DNA of 64,000 nucleotides, from assembly GCA_031732795.1 (NCBI GenBank), contig JAVMKC010000092.1, forward strand, positions 3,623-67,622, given 5' to 3'. The notes under the pieces are model-generated. The model ran no database searches. It was given only the letters and a program-made list of their open reading frames with translations, and was not told the DNA's origin. Each line of letters begins with the position of its first letter. Positions within the stretch are counted from its first letter, which is position 1. Positions 35,715 to 44,701 of this stretch are shown one piece after another. Made by a program: the position numbers and the translations under genes. This DNA comes from Accumulibacter sp031732795. GTDB taxonomy: Bacteria > Pseudomonadota > Gammaproteobacteria > Burkholderiales > Rhodocyclaceae.

Positions 35715-36095
35715 CGGACCTCTCCCTGTGGGCATGGTGAACTGTGAATTTGCGGAGCCGGCGGGTCCGCGGCGTGGCGCATCGGCGCGGAGCGGAAACT
35801 CGCCGGCGGAACCCATCCAGCAGGTCAAGTATCCGCGGCGGCGGCCGGGTCGTCAAACGGGGCGAGAGGGTCGGGGCGGGAGGGTCGGGGCGGGAGGGTC
35901 GGCGCAGGAGGGTCGGCGCAGGAGGGTCAGGCCAGTGGCGAGCCCGAATCGGCGGAGCCGGGCGTTCGATTCGGGCGGCAGCGGAAACGGCCGGCAGCCG
36001 GTACGTCGTCCAGCGCGGCCGGCGAAATTCATCGCCGTCGTCACGGGAGCCGCTGCGCCCGTCTTTGCGCGGGGCAGCGCGCGGCGCGCCACCGC
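35715..36095. other. upstream region of the TIR-DGR operon
   Basis: 381 bp without a convincing gene, between the TIR start and the exonuclease-fusion stop. It must hold the operon's promoter, but no clear boxes are visible. It contains the G-rich tandem repeat (35866-35931) and an inverted repeat GCCCGAATC / GATTCGGGC at about 35942-35977. Confidence 0.5.
35866..35931 (+). repeat. 14-bp G-rich tandem repeat (G-quadruplex motif)
   Basis: About four and a half copies of GAGGGTCGGGGCGG, with the later units reading GAGGGTCGGCGCAG. The plus strand has successive runs of three or four G separated by one or two bases, a textbook G-quadruplex pattern. It lies about 150 bp upstream of the TIR start, on the non-template strand's complement. 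Confidence 0.85.
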
Positions 36096-38261
36096 TCAGT
36101 ACTTGATGCGGGCGAAGAAGCTTTTTTCGGCGGCTTCGAGCGCCTGACGCAAGGTGACGATGCCTTTCTGCGCCAACAGCGGCAGCATGCGCAGGAAGAC
36201 TTCCCCGGTGGCGTTGGCGTCGCCGAGCGCGTTGTGACGGCCGGCGATGGTGATTCCCAGGCGTTCGGCGATATCGTCGAGCTGGTGGGACTCTTGATTG
36301 GGCTGCAGAACGCCGGACAGCAACAGCGTGTCGAGTACCGGCTGGCTGAAGACGACGCCGGTACGCTCTTCCTTGAGTTGCAGGAAACGCATGTCGAATG
36401 CGGCGTTGTGCGCGACCAGCACGGTGTTGCTGCAAAAATCGTGAAACGCCGGCAGGACGACGTCGATGGTCGGCTGGCCGCGGACCATGTCGTCGGTGAT
36501 GCCGTGGATCGGGATGCCTTCGGGACGCAGCAGCCGTTGCGGATTGACCAGATGGTCGAAATTTTCGGTGCGCAACAGCCGGCCATTGACGATGCGCACG
36601 GCGCCGATCTGAATGATTTCGTCGCCGGCGGCCGGCTCCAGGCCGGTGGTCTCGGTGTCGAAGACGGTGTAGGTGAGTTCGCTGAGCGGCCGGTCGAGGT
36701 CGATGCTTTGGTCGCGGAAGTGAAAGAGGTCGAAGTCGTAGTATTCCGGGCGGTGATGGCTGTCGTCGGCGGCTTCCCCGAGGCTCATGTTTTCGGGGTT
36801 GGCGATTGGCAGAACGAAGCGGAAGAAGGCGCGGTGGGCGGCTTTTTCGCGGTCGTACCAAATCTCGCCGCTGTGACGGTCGATCACTTCGCGCAGGGTC
36901 AGCGGGCTGCTTTCGTCGCCGACCTGCATGGTGTCGTTTTCCCAGGTGTAGAAGGTTTCCGAGGACATGGCGTGGCCTGCCCAGATCAGGTCCAGGTAGG
37001 CCAGCCGACCGAAGGGCTGCAGCCGGAAACGCAATTCCTTGATCTGGTAATGTTCGGCCAGTCGATAGGCCAGCGAACAGATCGAGAAGACCAGCGAGAA
37101 ACTCTCGGCGCGCAGCCAGAGGGTGTCGTCGATGTCTTCGGTTCGGGTGCTCAGGGCGAGTTGTTCTTCGATGCGCCGTTGCGCGGCGGCGATGATGTCC
37201 ATCCCCAGCACGTCTTCGAGCGGCCAGCGGGTTTTCAGCGAGTCGGCGAACTCGGTCATCGTCTGGTCCAGCCGCTGGCTCATGCGCAGCACTTCGTCGC
37301 TGATGATGCCGATGAAGCGTTCGCGGAGTTCTCCGTCGATGTCCGGGTAGTCGGTGAGGTTGCCGACGGCGACGCGGATATTGGCCAGGCTTCTCCGGCT
37401 GCCGTCGGTGAGCGACTGCAGGACCTGGTCGCGGCGCGTTTCCTGTTCGAGGCTGCGGGTGATGTTTTCGACGGTCAGCACGTAACCGGTCATTTGCCGT
37501 CCGTCGTCGGCGGCGGTGCCGGACAGGACCGGCACCAGTTGCACGCGCAGCAGTTGGCCGCCGCGGGTGGTGGTGATGAAGTTGGCGATCGACGCCGCGG
37601 CGCCTTTTTGCAGCCGTTGCCGGACCACCGCCAGCGCGTGGTCGATCTGGTTGCGTTCGAGAATCGAGAAGATCGAGCGGCCGAGACCGATCAGCGTGCC
37701 GCTGGCCAGCGCCGCGCCGCCGCTGGCCAGGGCCTTGAATTGCAGGCGCGCACGGCTGTTGTAGAGCAGGATCACGCCGTCGAGGTTGCAGACCACCACC
37801 GCTTGCGCCAGTTCGGACATCAGCGCCGCCAGCCGGTTTTTTTCTTCTTCGACCGAGGCTTTGGCGGCGGCGACCTGCGAAGCGACATCGTCCATCAGGC
37901 CGTCGCGCTGCGCCGCCAGGTCGTTGGCCGCCTCGGCCAGCAGGCGGACTTCCGGCGGTCCGTCGGGCGTGATGCGGAAATTGCGGTTGGCCGAGAGCAT
38001 CAAGCGCAGGCTTTCGACCATTTTCAGCAACCCTTGCACGTACTGGCGGAACAGGTAGCGGATGACCAGCAGACCGCCGACGAAGCCGGTGGCGGTCATC
38101 AGCGTGCCTAGCGACAGGTGCGGGCCGAGCAGGCGAACCAGCAGATCTTGTTCGGCGGGATTGGCGCTGATCCAGACCAGCCAGGCGGTGACCAGGAAGG
38201 GCCCGGTCATCAACATGCCGAGGACGATCACCGAGATGACGAAGCGGACCCGTGCATTCAT
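36096..38261 (-). CDS. membrane PAS/histidine-kinase-like protein fused to a DEDDh exonuclease
   Basis: 721 residues. Two membrane helices lie at about 7-32 and 50-70, with a HAMP-like linker and coil to about 150. A PAS-type domain follows (ELAQAVVVCNLDGVILLYNS). A region resembling a kinase dimerisation helix plus degenerate ATPase spans about 280-500, without a clear phosphoacceptor His or complete G boxes. The C-terminal exonuclease domain (about 525-700) is intact: YTVFDTETTGLEP, LVAHNAAFDMRFLQLKEE and the H..D pair in AGRHNALGDANATGE. This DnaQ-like fold usually removes nucleotides from DNA or RNA 3' ends. Membrane attachment of such a domain suggests signalling or nucleic-acid turnover at the envelope. 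Confidence 0.88.
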   Translation of the reverse strand: MNARVRFVISVIVLGMLMTGPFLVTAWLVWISANPAEQDLLVRLLGPHLSLGTLMTATGFVGGLLVIRYLFRQYVQGLLKMVESLRLMLSANRNFRITPDGPPEVRLLAEAANDLAAQRDGLMDDVASQVAAAKASVEEEKNRLAALMSELAQAVVVCNLDGVILLYNSRARLQFKALASGGAALASGTLIGLGRSIFSILERNQIDHALAVVRQRLQKGAAASIANFITTTRGGQLLRVQLVPVLSGTAADDGRQMTGYVLTVENITRSLEQETRRDQVLQSLTDGSRRSLANIRVAVGNLTDYPDIDGELRERFIGIISDEVLRMSQRLDQTMTEFADSLKTRWPLEDVLGMDIIAAAQRRIEEQLALSTRTEDIDDTLWLRAESFSLVFSICSLAYRLAEHYQIKELRFRLQPFGRLAYLDLIWAGHAMSSETFYTWENDTMQVGDESSPLTLREVIDRHSGEIWYDREKAAHRAFFRFVLPIANPENMSLGEAADDSHHRPEYYDFDLFHFRDQSIDLDRPLSELTYTVFDTETTGLEPAAGDEIIQIGAVRIVNGRLLRTENFDHLVNPQRLLRPEGIPIHGITDDMVRGQPTIDVVLPAFHDFCSNTVLVAHNAAFDMRFLQLKEERTGVVFSQPVLDTLLLSGVLQPNQESHQLDDIAERLGITIAGRHNALGDANATGEVFLRMLPLLAQKGIVTLRQALEAAEKSFFARIKY

Positions 38262-38282
38262 CAGGTTAAGGGTGTGAAACGT

Positions 38283-38297
38283 CCAGGAGCCTGTCGG
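38283..38297. repeat. solo end of the 165-bp repeat family
   Basis: CCAGGAGCCTGTCGG matches the terminal inverted repeat of the family at 8154-8318 and 53381-53545. No matching second end is seen within 200 bp, so this is a partial or decayed copy directly upstream of the exonuclease-fusion gene. Confidence 0.45.
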
Positions 38298-38409
38298 CGC
38301 CGGAGAGGCGACTCGCCACCGGACCGACGAAAGAAGGGAGCCACGCGCCAGCGAAGGGCAGGCTCACCGTGCGAAAGGCTGGAGAAAAATCCTGCGCCAA
38401 GACATTCGA

Positions 38410-38697
38410 TCAACCCGCCGGCGGCTCGCGGATGATTTGCAGGTCGTTGTCGGTGGCGAAGTTGAGCACGAAACGGTAGGCCATCGGCTCGATCTTGTAC
38501 AAGCTGCCGTCTACGAAAACCGCTTTTTCTCCCTGGTAGGTACGGGGACCGACATAAGGCGAGTAGCGCATTTTCTTCTCGGCGCCGAATGCGGAAAGCA
38601 CCCCGCAAAGACGCTCGGCCCAGTCGCTGGGACGGAATTTCCGGCCCGCGGTGGTCACACCGACGATGGTGAAAGAGGAGGGTGGCTGTGTAGGCAT
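38410..38697 (-). CDS. DUF3579 family protein
   Basis: 95 residues matching the betaproteobacterial DUF3579 family: SFTIVGVTTAGRKFRPSDWA, ERLCGVLSAFG, MRYSPYVGP and the C-terminal PMAYRFVLNFATDNDLQI. It is a small cytosolic protein of unknown function and supports a betaproteobacterial origin for the window. It is transcribed ahead of the exonuclease fusion but separated from it by the repeat-bearing gap. Confidence 0.9.
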   Translation of the reverse strand: MPTQPPSSFTIVGVTTAGRKFRPSDWAERLCGVLSAFGAEKKMRYSPYVGPRTYQGEKAVFVDGSLYKIEPMAYRFVLNFATDNDLQIIREPPAG

Positions 38698-38907
38698 GGC
38701 TGAGAAGGATCTGGTAAGGCTCTGGTCGAGGCAATCTGAAGTCGCCGACGTGGCGCCTGATTGGCAACAGCAACAATGGCCTGAATTCTATCAGAAAGGT
38801 GCAAGGGTTGCCGGCGGATGCGGATGCAGGCTTTGAAAGCCGGCTGGCGAGGTCGCTCGGAAGCCGGTGCAAGCCGGTGGAAGCCGGTACAAGCTCGGGT
38901 GTTCGGT

Positions 38908-38982
38908 TGGTGGGCGATAGTGGGATCGAACCACTGACTTCCACCGTGTGAAGGTGGCACTCTACCGCTGAGTTAATCGCCC
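38908..38982 (-). tRNA. tRNA-Val (anticodon CAC)
   Basis: Complete cloverleaf on the minus strand. The acceptor stem GGGCGAT/ATCGCCC is followed by an encoded CCA. The D arm is CTCAGCGGTAGAG, the anticodon stem CCACC/GGTGG carries loop TTCACAC (anticodon CAC), and the T arm is AGTGGTTCGATCCCACT. It reads GUG valine codons. Confidence 0.95.
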
Positions 38983-39184
38983 CTCGGGAGTGGAATTCGG
39001 GATGGCCAGGCCAAGCGGACCAACGGTTTATTGCAGTTGGCGGTGAATGACTTGGCTGCCGGACGCTGCCGAATTCCGCAGCGGCAATGCCGACTGCAAG
39101 GAGGCGGCGATTACAACATAAGTCGCCCGACGGGTCAATTGGAGACGGTGCATGACAACGAGGCCCATCGGCGAAGCGGGTCGC

Positions 39185-40198
39185 TTACCAGCCTCGCATC
39201 ATCGCCAGACCGTGCGCGCCGTGGCGCGATGCCGTTTCGCAATGGGCCGCCCGCATGCCGCCCAGCGCATAGACCGGCATCGGGCACCGGGCAATCATTT
39301 CAGCAAACCCTTGCCAGCCGAGTCCTGTCGCTTCCGGATGACTGGCGGTCGGCAAAACCGGGCCGAGGACGACGAAATCGACCGCCAGTGCCGCGGCCCG
39401 GGCCAGATCCGCCGCGTTGTGGCACGAGGCGCCGACCCAGTCCATTTCCGGTCGGGAATCGATCGCCCACAACCACTGCGCAGACAGATGCACGCCATGC
39501 GCGCCTGCCGTCGCCGCGGCAACGGCCGGAGAGTCGTTGATCAACACTCGCGCCGTCGGGTAATCGCCGGCCAATGCAATCACCGATGCGGCGAAACGTT
39601 GGCGCTCGGCGGCCGGCAGGTTTTTATCGCGAACCTGTATCAAGCGCAGGCCCTGTTCCAGCGCCTGCCGCACGCGCGCCAGTTCGGCCTGGCAACCGTT
39701 GGCTTCGGCATGAGTCAGCACATAACGCGCCGGCAGATCGAGCGCCCGCAGAATCGGCCCGTTGGCGGGCAGGATCGGCGCCACCGTCGGCGTCTGGCCC
39801 ACGTTCACCCAGGCGAAAGCGCTGTGTTCGATCGGCGCCACCGTGCCGCGCCAAGTGGTGACGCGAAAGAATTTCAGCCGCACGGTGGCATGCGGATAGG
39901 TGAATTCGCGGCACAGCCAGGGCCGGGGGTCGTCGATCTCGATGCCCAGTTCTTCGCGCAGTTCCCGCTGCAGCGCTGCGCAGGCGCTTTCCCCGGGTTC
40001 GATCTTGCCACCGGGGAATTCCCAGTATCCGGCATAGACCTTGCCGGCCGGACGTTGCGCGAGCAGGAATTCGGGGGCCGCTTCTGGAGACGCTTCCGGG
40101 CCACGCAGCAACACCGCGGCGACGACCTCGGTAACCGGCGTTCCGTGGGCGGCACCGGCAGTCGTCATTCCACTTGTCATTCCAGCCGCGGCGCTCAT
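39185..40198 (-). CDS. Nudix hydrolase fused to a ThiE/TenI-like domain
   Basis: 337 residues from the ATG at 40198, which overlaps the DUF815 stop (ATGA). The N-terminal part is a MutT-type Nudix domain with the box GGKIEPGESACAALQRELRE followed by ELGIE, expected to remove 8-oxo-dGTP. The C-terminal part resembles thiamine-phosphate synthase/TenI: LIQVRDKNLPAAERQRFAAS, ARVLINDSP, GAHGVHLSAQ and FVVLGPVLPTASHPEATGLG. This fusion is common in beta- and gammaproteobacteria. The ThiE part is probably not the main thiamine enzyme, but this cannot be decided from sequence. Confidence 0.92.
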   Translation of the reverse strand: MSAAAGMTSGMTTAGAAHGTPVTEVVAAVLLRGPEASPEAAPEFLLAQRPAGKVYAGYWEFPGGKIEPGESACAALQRELREELGIEIDDPRPWLCREFTYPHATVRLKFFRVTTWRGTVAPIEHSAFAWVNVGQTPTVAPILPANGPILRALDLPARYVLTHAEANGCQAELARVRQALEQGLRLIQVRDKNLPAAERQRFAASVIALAGDYPTARVLINDSPAVAAATAGAHGVHLSAQWLWAIDSRPEMDWVGASCHNAADLARAAALAVDFVVLGPVLPTASHPEATGLGWQGFAEMIARCPMPVYALGGMRAAHCETASRHGAHGLAMMRGW

Positions 40199-41145
40199 CC
40201 GCGGGTCGCTGCGCGTTTGCGCGTCGTGGCGGCGGCCCGCGGCGCGCGGCGTGACGCTTTTCCGTCGGCGGCACCGGATTGACGCCCCGCCCAATCCTTG
40301 GCGAACTGCCAGGCGACGCGGCCACTGCGCGAGCCGCGTTCCAACGCCCAATTCAGGGCATCGCGTTCGGCGGCGGCGATGTTCTCCGGGCGGCAGCCGA
40401 ACGAACGCAGCCAATGCGCGGCGATGCGCAGATAGGCGTCCTGATCGAAGGGGTAAAACGAAATCCACAGTCCGAAGCGCTCGGAAAGCGAAATTTTTTC
40501 CTCGATCGCTTCGCCGGGATGGATTTCCTCGTCGACCCGCCGGCTGTCGAGGTTGTCGGCAAAAAAATCGGGCATCAGATGGCGGCGGTTCGAGGTGGCG
40601 TAGATCAGCACATTGTCCGGCGGCGCGGCCAGTGAGCCGTCGAGAACCGCTTTCAAGGCTTTGTAACGCGCGTCGCCGGCTTCGAAGGACAGGTCGTCGC
40701 AAAAAACGATGAAGCGCTCCGGCCGGCCATCGAGCAGATCGACGATGTCGGGCAGGTCGAGCAGATCGTCCTTGTCGACTTCGATCAGCCGCAGCCCCTG
40801 CCCGGCGTAGGCGTTGAGCAGGGCCTTGATCAGCGAGGATTTGCCGGAACCGCGGGCGCCGGTGAGCAGAACGTTGTTCGCCGGCTTGCCGGCGACGAAA
40901 TGGCGGGTGTTGGTCTCGATCCGCGCTTTCTGTTCGTCGATGTCCTGCAGGTCGTTCAGCCGGATGGCCGCCAGGCGGACGATGGGTTGCAGATAGCCGG
41001 CTCCGTGACGGGTGCGCCAGCGGAACGCCACGGCCGACTGCCAGTCGGGCGCCGCGCTGGCCGGCGGCAACAGCGGTTCGAGACGCTCGATGAGTTGTTC
41101 GGCACGGCTCAGAAAGTGTTCGATTTGCCGGAAAGTGTCGAGCAT
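40195..41145 (-). CDS. DUF815-type AAA ATPase
   Basis: 316 residues. Walker A is NVLLTGARGSGKSSLIKALL and the Walker B-like part is RFIVFCDDLSFEAGD. The family-typical ATSNRRHLMPDFFADN and LSERFGLWISFYPFDQDAYL are present. The C-terminal tail is basic (RRAPRAAATTRKRAATRG). The family is widespread next to the MutT-ThiE fusion gene, as here, but has no firmly known role. Confidence 0.9.
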   Translation of the reverse strand: MLDTFRQIEHFLSRAEQLIERLEPLLPPASAAPDWQSAVAFRWRTRHGAGYLQPIVRLAAIRLNDLQDIDEQKARIETNTRHFVAGKPANNVLLTGARGSGKSSLIKALLNAYAGQGLRLIEVDKDDLLDLPDIVDLLDGRPERFIVFCDDLSFEAGDARYKALKAVLDGSLAAPPDNVLIYATSNRRHLMPDFFADNLDSRRVDEEIHPGEAIEEKISLSERFGLWISFYPFDQDAYLRIAAHWLRSFGCRPENIAAAERDALNWALERGSRSGRVAWQFAKDWAGRQSGAADGKASRRAPRAAATTRKRAATRG

Positions 41146-41195
41146 CGGGACAGTATACTGGGCGGATTGATGAACTCGCCACTCTAGCCAAAACG

Positions 41196-42401
41196 ATGCC
41201 TAAAAGCCAATCATGGACCGTACCGGTCGTCGGTGCGTTATTCGCCGCGCTGCTCAGCGCCTGCGGAACCGGCCGTCAGGCGGTCGACAACGATTCGTCG
41301 GCGATGGCCCACTGCCCACCGTGTGGCGCTTCTTCGCCGGCGTCACCGGTCAAACCGCTGCGCGCCGCTTCCTGGAGCGAATTGCCGGGCTGGTCCGACG
41401 ACGATCTCGCCGCCGCCTGGCCGGCATTCCTGCGCTCCTGCCGCACGCTCGTCAATCGCCCGCCGTGGAAAGCGGTCTGCGAAGACGCGCGGACGCTGAA
41501 CGTCAGCACGCCGACGATCCGCCGTTTTCTCGAATCGCGCTTGCAACCCTGGCGGGTGGTCAATGCCGATGGCACCACCACCGGCCTGGTCACCGGTTAC
41601 TATGAACCGCTGCTGCGCGGCTCACGGACGCGCGGCGCGCCCTATCTGCACCCGGTGCTCGGCGTGCCGGACGATCTCCTGGTCGTCGATCTCGGCACCG
41701 CTCAGCCCGAAGTGAAGAACCTGCGCCTGCGCGGCCGGCTGCAGGGCAACAAGGTGGTGCCGTATTACAGCCGTGCCGAAATCGTCGGCCGCGAAAAGGA
41801 ATTCGCCAACCGCGCGCTATTGTGGGTGGACGACGCCGTCGAACTGTTCTTCCTGCAGGTGCAGGGTTCCGGCCGGGTCAAGCTGAGCGATGGACGCACC
41901 GTCCGGCTGGCGTATGCCGATCAGAACGGCCACGCTTATCAATCGATCGGCCGCCTGCTGATCGACCGCGGCGAATTGACCGCCGAACAAGCGACGATGC
42001 CCGGCATCAAGCAATGGGCGCGCGCCAATCCGGGACGTGTGAATGAAGTGCTCAACAGCAATCCGAGTTACGTCTTCTTCCGCGAACAGGCGCAGAGCGC
42101 CGCTGACAGCGACGGCCCGAGCGGTGCGTTCGCCGTGCCGCTGACCGCCGAACGCAGCATCGCCGTCGACCCCCGCCATGTGCCGCTCGGCGCGCCGGTG
42201 TTTCTGGCGACCAGTCAGGCCGAATCGGCCGCGCCGCTGCGCCGCCTGGTGATGGCGCAGGATACCGGCGGCGCGATCCGCGGCGCGGTACGGGCCGATC
42301 TGTTCTATGGTTTCGGGGACAAAGCCGGCAACCAGGCCGGGCGGATGAAGCAACCAGGCCAGATGTGGGTGTTGCTGCCCCCGGGGGCTGCACCAAAATA
42401 A
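41196..42401 (+). CDS. mltA: membrane-bound lytic transglycosylase A
   Basis: 401 residues. A lipoprotein signal peptide ends in ALLSACGTG, so it is an outer-membrane lipoprotein. The MltA domain and 3D domain are evident: TGLVTGYYEPLLRGSRTRGA, VQGSGRVKLSDGRTVRLAYA, NPSYVFFRE, and the catalytic-aspartate region RLVMAQDTGGAIRGAVRADLF. It cleaves peptidoglycan to 1,6-anhydro products. It is divergent from the DUF815 gene. Confidence 0.95.
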   Translation: MPKSQSWTVPVVGALFAALLSACGTGRQAVDNDSSAMAHCPPCGASSPASPVKPLRAASWSELPGWSDDDLAAAWPAFLRSCRTLVNRPPWKAVCEDARTLNVSTPTIRRFLESRLQPWRVVNADGTTTGLVTGYYEPLLRGSRTRGAPYLHPVLGVPDDLLVVDLGTAQPEVKNLRLRGRLQGNKVVPYYSRAEIVGREKEFANRALLWVDDAVELFFLQVQGSGRVKLSDGRTVRLAYADQNGHAYQSIGRLLIDRGELTAEQATMPGIKQWARANPGRVNEVLNSNPSYVFFREQAQSAADSDGPSGAFAVPLTAERSIAVDPRHVPLGAPVFLATSQAESAAPLRRLVMAQDTGGAIRGAVRADLFYGFGDKAGNQAGRMKQPGQMWVLLPPGAAPK

Positions 42402-42576
42402 GCCGGCACCCCGCGGAACGACGAGCAAGCGCCCCAAACTGGTGCCTTGGCAAAACCAAGCGCACCATTGCGGAGCGGCGCTGCGCCCAAAAAGGCGCCG
42501 AGCGCCTGAATCGGGGGCGGATCAAACCTGGAACGGCGCTTGCTAGACATGAACGGTCCGCTTTTCAGGAACGATC

Positions 42577-43779
42577 ATGGAAGCTCTAAAAACAGGCAGC
42601 GACGTCCTCTTCATTCTGCTCGGCGGGATCATGGTCCTGGCGATGCATTCCGGTTTCGCCTTTCTCGAACTGGGCACGGTGCGCAAGAAAAGCCAGGTCA
42701 ATGCCCTGGTCAAGATTCTCATCGATTTCTCGGTATCGACCATCGCCTATTTCTTCATCGGCTACAGCATCGCCTATGGCAGCCATTTTTTCACCGGCGC
42801 CGACACCCTGGTGCAGAAGAACGGTTATGAACTGACCAAATTCTTCTTCCTGCTGACCTTTGCCGCAGCCATCCCGGCCATCGTTTCCGGTGGCATCGCC
42901 GAACGCGCCAAGTTCTACCCGCAACTCGCCGCCACTTTCCTGATCGTCGGACTGATCTATCCGTTTTTCGAAGGCATCGCCTGGAATCAGGGTTTCGGCA
43001 TCCAGGCCTGGCTGAAAGCGATTTACGGCGAGGAGTTCCACGATTTCGCCGGCTCGGTGGTGGTGCACGCGATGGGCGGCTGGATCGCTCTGCCGGCGGT
43101 CATCCTGCTTGGCGCGCGCTCCGGGCGCTATACCAAGGAAGGCCGCATTTCGGCGCATCCCCCCTCGTCGATCCCCTTTCTGGCCCTGGGCGCCTGGATC
43201 CTCACCGTCGGCTGGTTCGGCTTCAACGTCATGAGCGCGCAGACCATCGACAAAATCTCCGGCCTGGTGGCGATCAACTCGTTGATGGCGATGGTCGGCG
43301 GAACCTTGGTCGCCCTGGCCGCCGGCAAGAACGACCCCGGCTTCGTGCACAACGGCCCGCTGGCCGGGCTGGTCGCCGTCTGCGCCGGCTCGGACGTGAT
43401 GCACCCGATCGGCGCCTTGTTCGTCGGCGGCATCGCCGGCGGGCTGTTCGTACTGATGTTCACCCTGACGCAGAACCGCTGGAAAATCGACGACGTGCTC
43501 GGCGTCTGGCCTCTGCACGGCATCTGCGGCGCCTGGGGCGGCATCGCCGCCGGAATTTTCGGCTGCCAGACGCTCGGCGGCGTCGGTGGGGTGGCGTTCA
43601 TGCCGCAACTGCTGATGACCGGTTTGGCGATCGTCATCGCCCTGGTCGGCAGCAGCATCGTCTATGGAATACTGAAAAGCATCGTCGGTCTACGTCTCGA
43701 CCAGGAGCAGGAGTACTACGGCCCCGACCTGTCGATCCACAAGATCACCGCCACGCCGGAACGGGAGGTCAATTGGTAA
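42577..43779 (+). CDS. amtB: ammonium transporter
   Basis: 400 residues with eleven membrane helices of the Amt/Rh family. Conserved segments include MHSGFAFLELGTVRKKSQVN, DFAGSVVVHAMGGWIALPAV, LGAWILTVGWFGFNVMSAQT and the twin-His region WPLHGICGAWGGIAAGIFG. It conducts ammonium across the inner membrane. No glnK lies next to it, which is unusual. A bulged hairpin TGGTGCCTTGGCAAAACCAA...GCACCA lies in the 175-bp leader at about 42440-42465. Confidence 0.95.
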   Translation: MEALKTGSDVLFILLGGIMVLAMHSGFAFLELGTVRKKSQVNALVKILIDFSVSTIAYFFIGYSIAYGSHFFTGADTLVQKNGYELTKFFFLLTFAAAIPAIVSGGIAERAKFYPQLAATFLIVGLIYPFFEGIAWNQGFGIQAWLKAIYGEEFHDFAGSVVVHAMGGWIALPAVILLGARSGRYTKEGRISAHPPSSIPFLALGAWILTVGWFGFNVMSAQTIDKISGLVAINSLMAMVGGTLVALAAGKNDPGFVHNGPLAGLVAVCAGSDVMHPIGALFVGGIAGGLFVLMFTLTQNRWKIDDVLGVWPLHGICGAWGGIAAGIFGCQTLGGVGGVAFMPQLLMTGLAIVIALVGSSIVYGILKSIVGLRLDQEQEYYGPDLSIHKITATPEREVNW

Positions 43780-43856
43780 GCCGGCCCATCGAGCTGAAAA
43801 AGTTGGGCTGAAAAAGACGAGTCCGGCGTTGCCGTAAAACGAAACGCGGCGCGTGT

Positions 43857-44552
43857 TCAATCGAGCAGGGTCTTGCCGCGCGTCTTGGCGATTGCCGCAA
43901 CTCTGGCGGCCGCATCGGGCTCGCCGACGAATCGCAGATCCAGCGGCGAGTCGATCGCACACAGCGCCTCGATCACTGCGAGATCGCCGTGCAGCACATT
44001 GATCACGCCGGCGGGGAAGCCGCAACGCGTACCCAGTTCGGCCAGGGCGAACAGTGCCGAGGGAACATGCGGGCTGGGCTTGAGGATCACGGTTCCTCCG
44101 GCGAGCAACCATGACACAGCGTGACGCACCGCAGCCAGAAAAGGCTGATGACGATCGCAAAGGATGGCCAACACACCATTTGCGGTGTCAGCCGGCGTGG
44201 GGAATCGCAAGACCTCGCACGCCGAGGAGATCTCGTCCATCGCTTGCGCGCGGGTCCAGCCGGTTTCTTCACTGAGCAAGCCGGCAAAATGTTCGGCGTA
44301 CCCGGCCAGCGCCTCGGCGAGCGCGCTCAGCAAGGCTGCGCGTTCGGCGGCGCGACGAACCGACCATTCGGGTTGCGCCTGCTCGGCCGCGGCGACCGCC
44401 GCCTGCGCCTCCAACGAGCCGCACAACGGGGTGCGCCGCTTGATCTGCTGACTGTGAGCGTCGCGCACATCGATGAACGTTGGGGCCATCGTCAGATAAG
44501 CGTGGCCGTTGATCCATAGCGGAATGGCTCGGATTTCTTCTGGGTGTGACAT
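43857..44552 (-). CDS. truncated aldehyde dehydrogenase (NAD-binding half only)
   Basis: 231 residues covering the N-terminal half of an ALDH: the WINGHAYLTM start, EQAQPEWSVRRAAERAALL, AVSWLLAGGTVILKPSPHVP and GFPAGVINVLHGD. It ends at about the position of the GSTxxG element, so the catalytic cysteine domain is missing. It has a normal stop and no remnant downstream. It may be a pseudogene or a non-catalytic relative. It is divergent from the IclR regulator. Confidence 0.75.
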   Translation of the reverse strand: MSHPEEIRAIPLWINGHAYLTMAPTFIDVRDAHSQQIKRRTPLCGSLEAQAAVAAAEQAQPEWSVRRAAERAALLSALAEALAGYAEHFAGLLSEETGWTRAQAMDEISSACEVLRFPTPADTANGVLAILCDRHQPFLAAVRHAVSWLLAGGTVILKPSPHVPSALFALAELGTRCGFPAGVINVLHGDLAVIEALCAIDSPLDLRFVGEPDAAARVAAIAKTRGKTLLD

Positions 44553-44701
44553 TGAATTCCTCGGCGTTCGGAGCAGTCGCTCATGACGAAAAAGAGCTCT
44601 CCGACCCGCATGATGTTAAGATATCGGCGCGCTTCCAGCGGGCATCAAAATTACTATGGTATTCTTTGCCCAGTGAAAACGGAAGGTTCGACAACAAGGC
44701 A

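Noticed and set aside
35707..36861. 384-codon Arg/Pro-rich minus-strand frame
   Set aside because: Overlaps the exonuclease fusion out of frame and then repeats in the gap; no protein-like pattern.
42440..42470. NtrC or sigma54 promoter upstream of amtB
   Set aside because: The TGGTGC/GCACCA halves have the wrong spacing and no GG-N10-GC element was found; reported only as a hairpin in the amtB entry.
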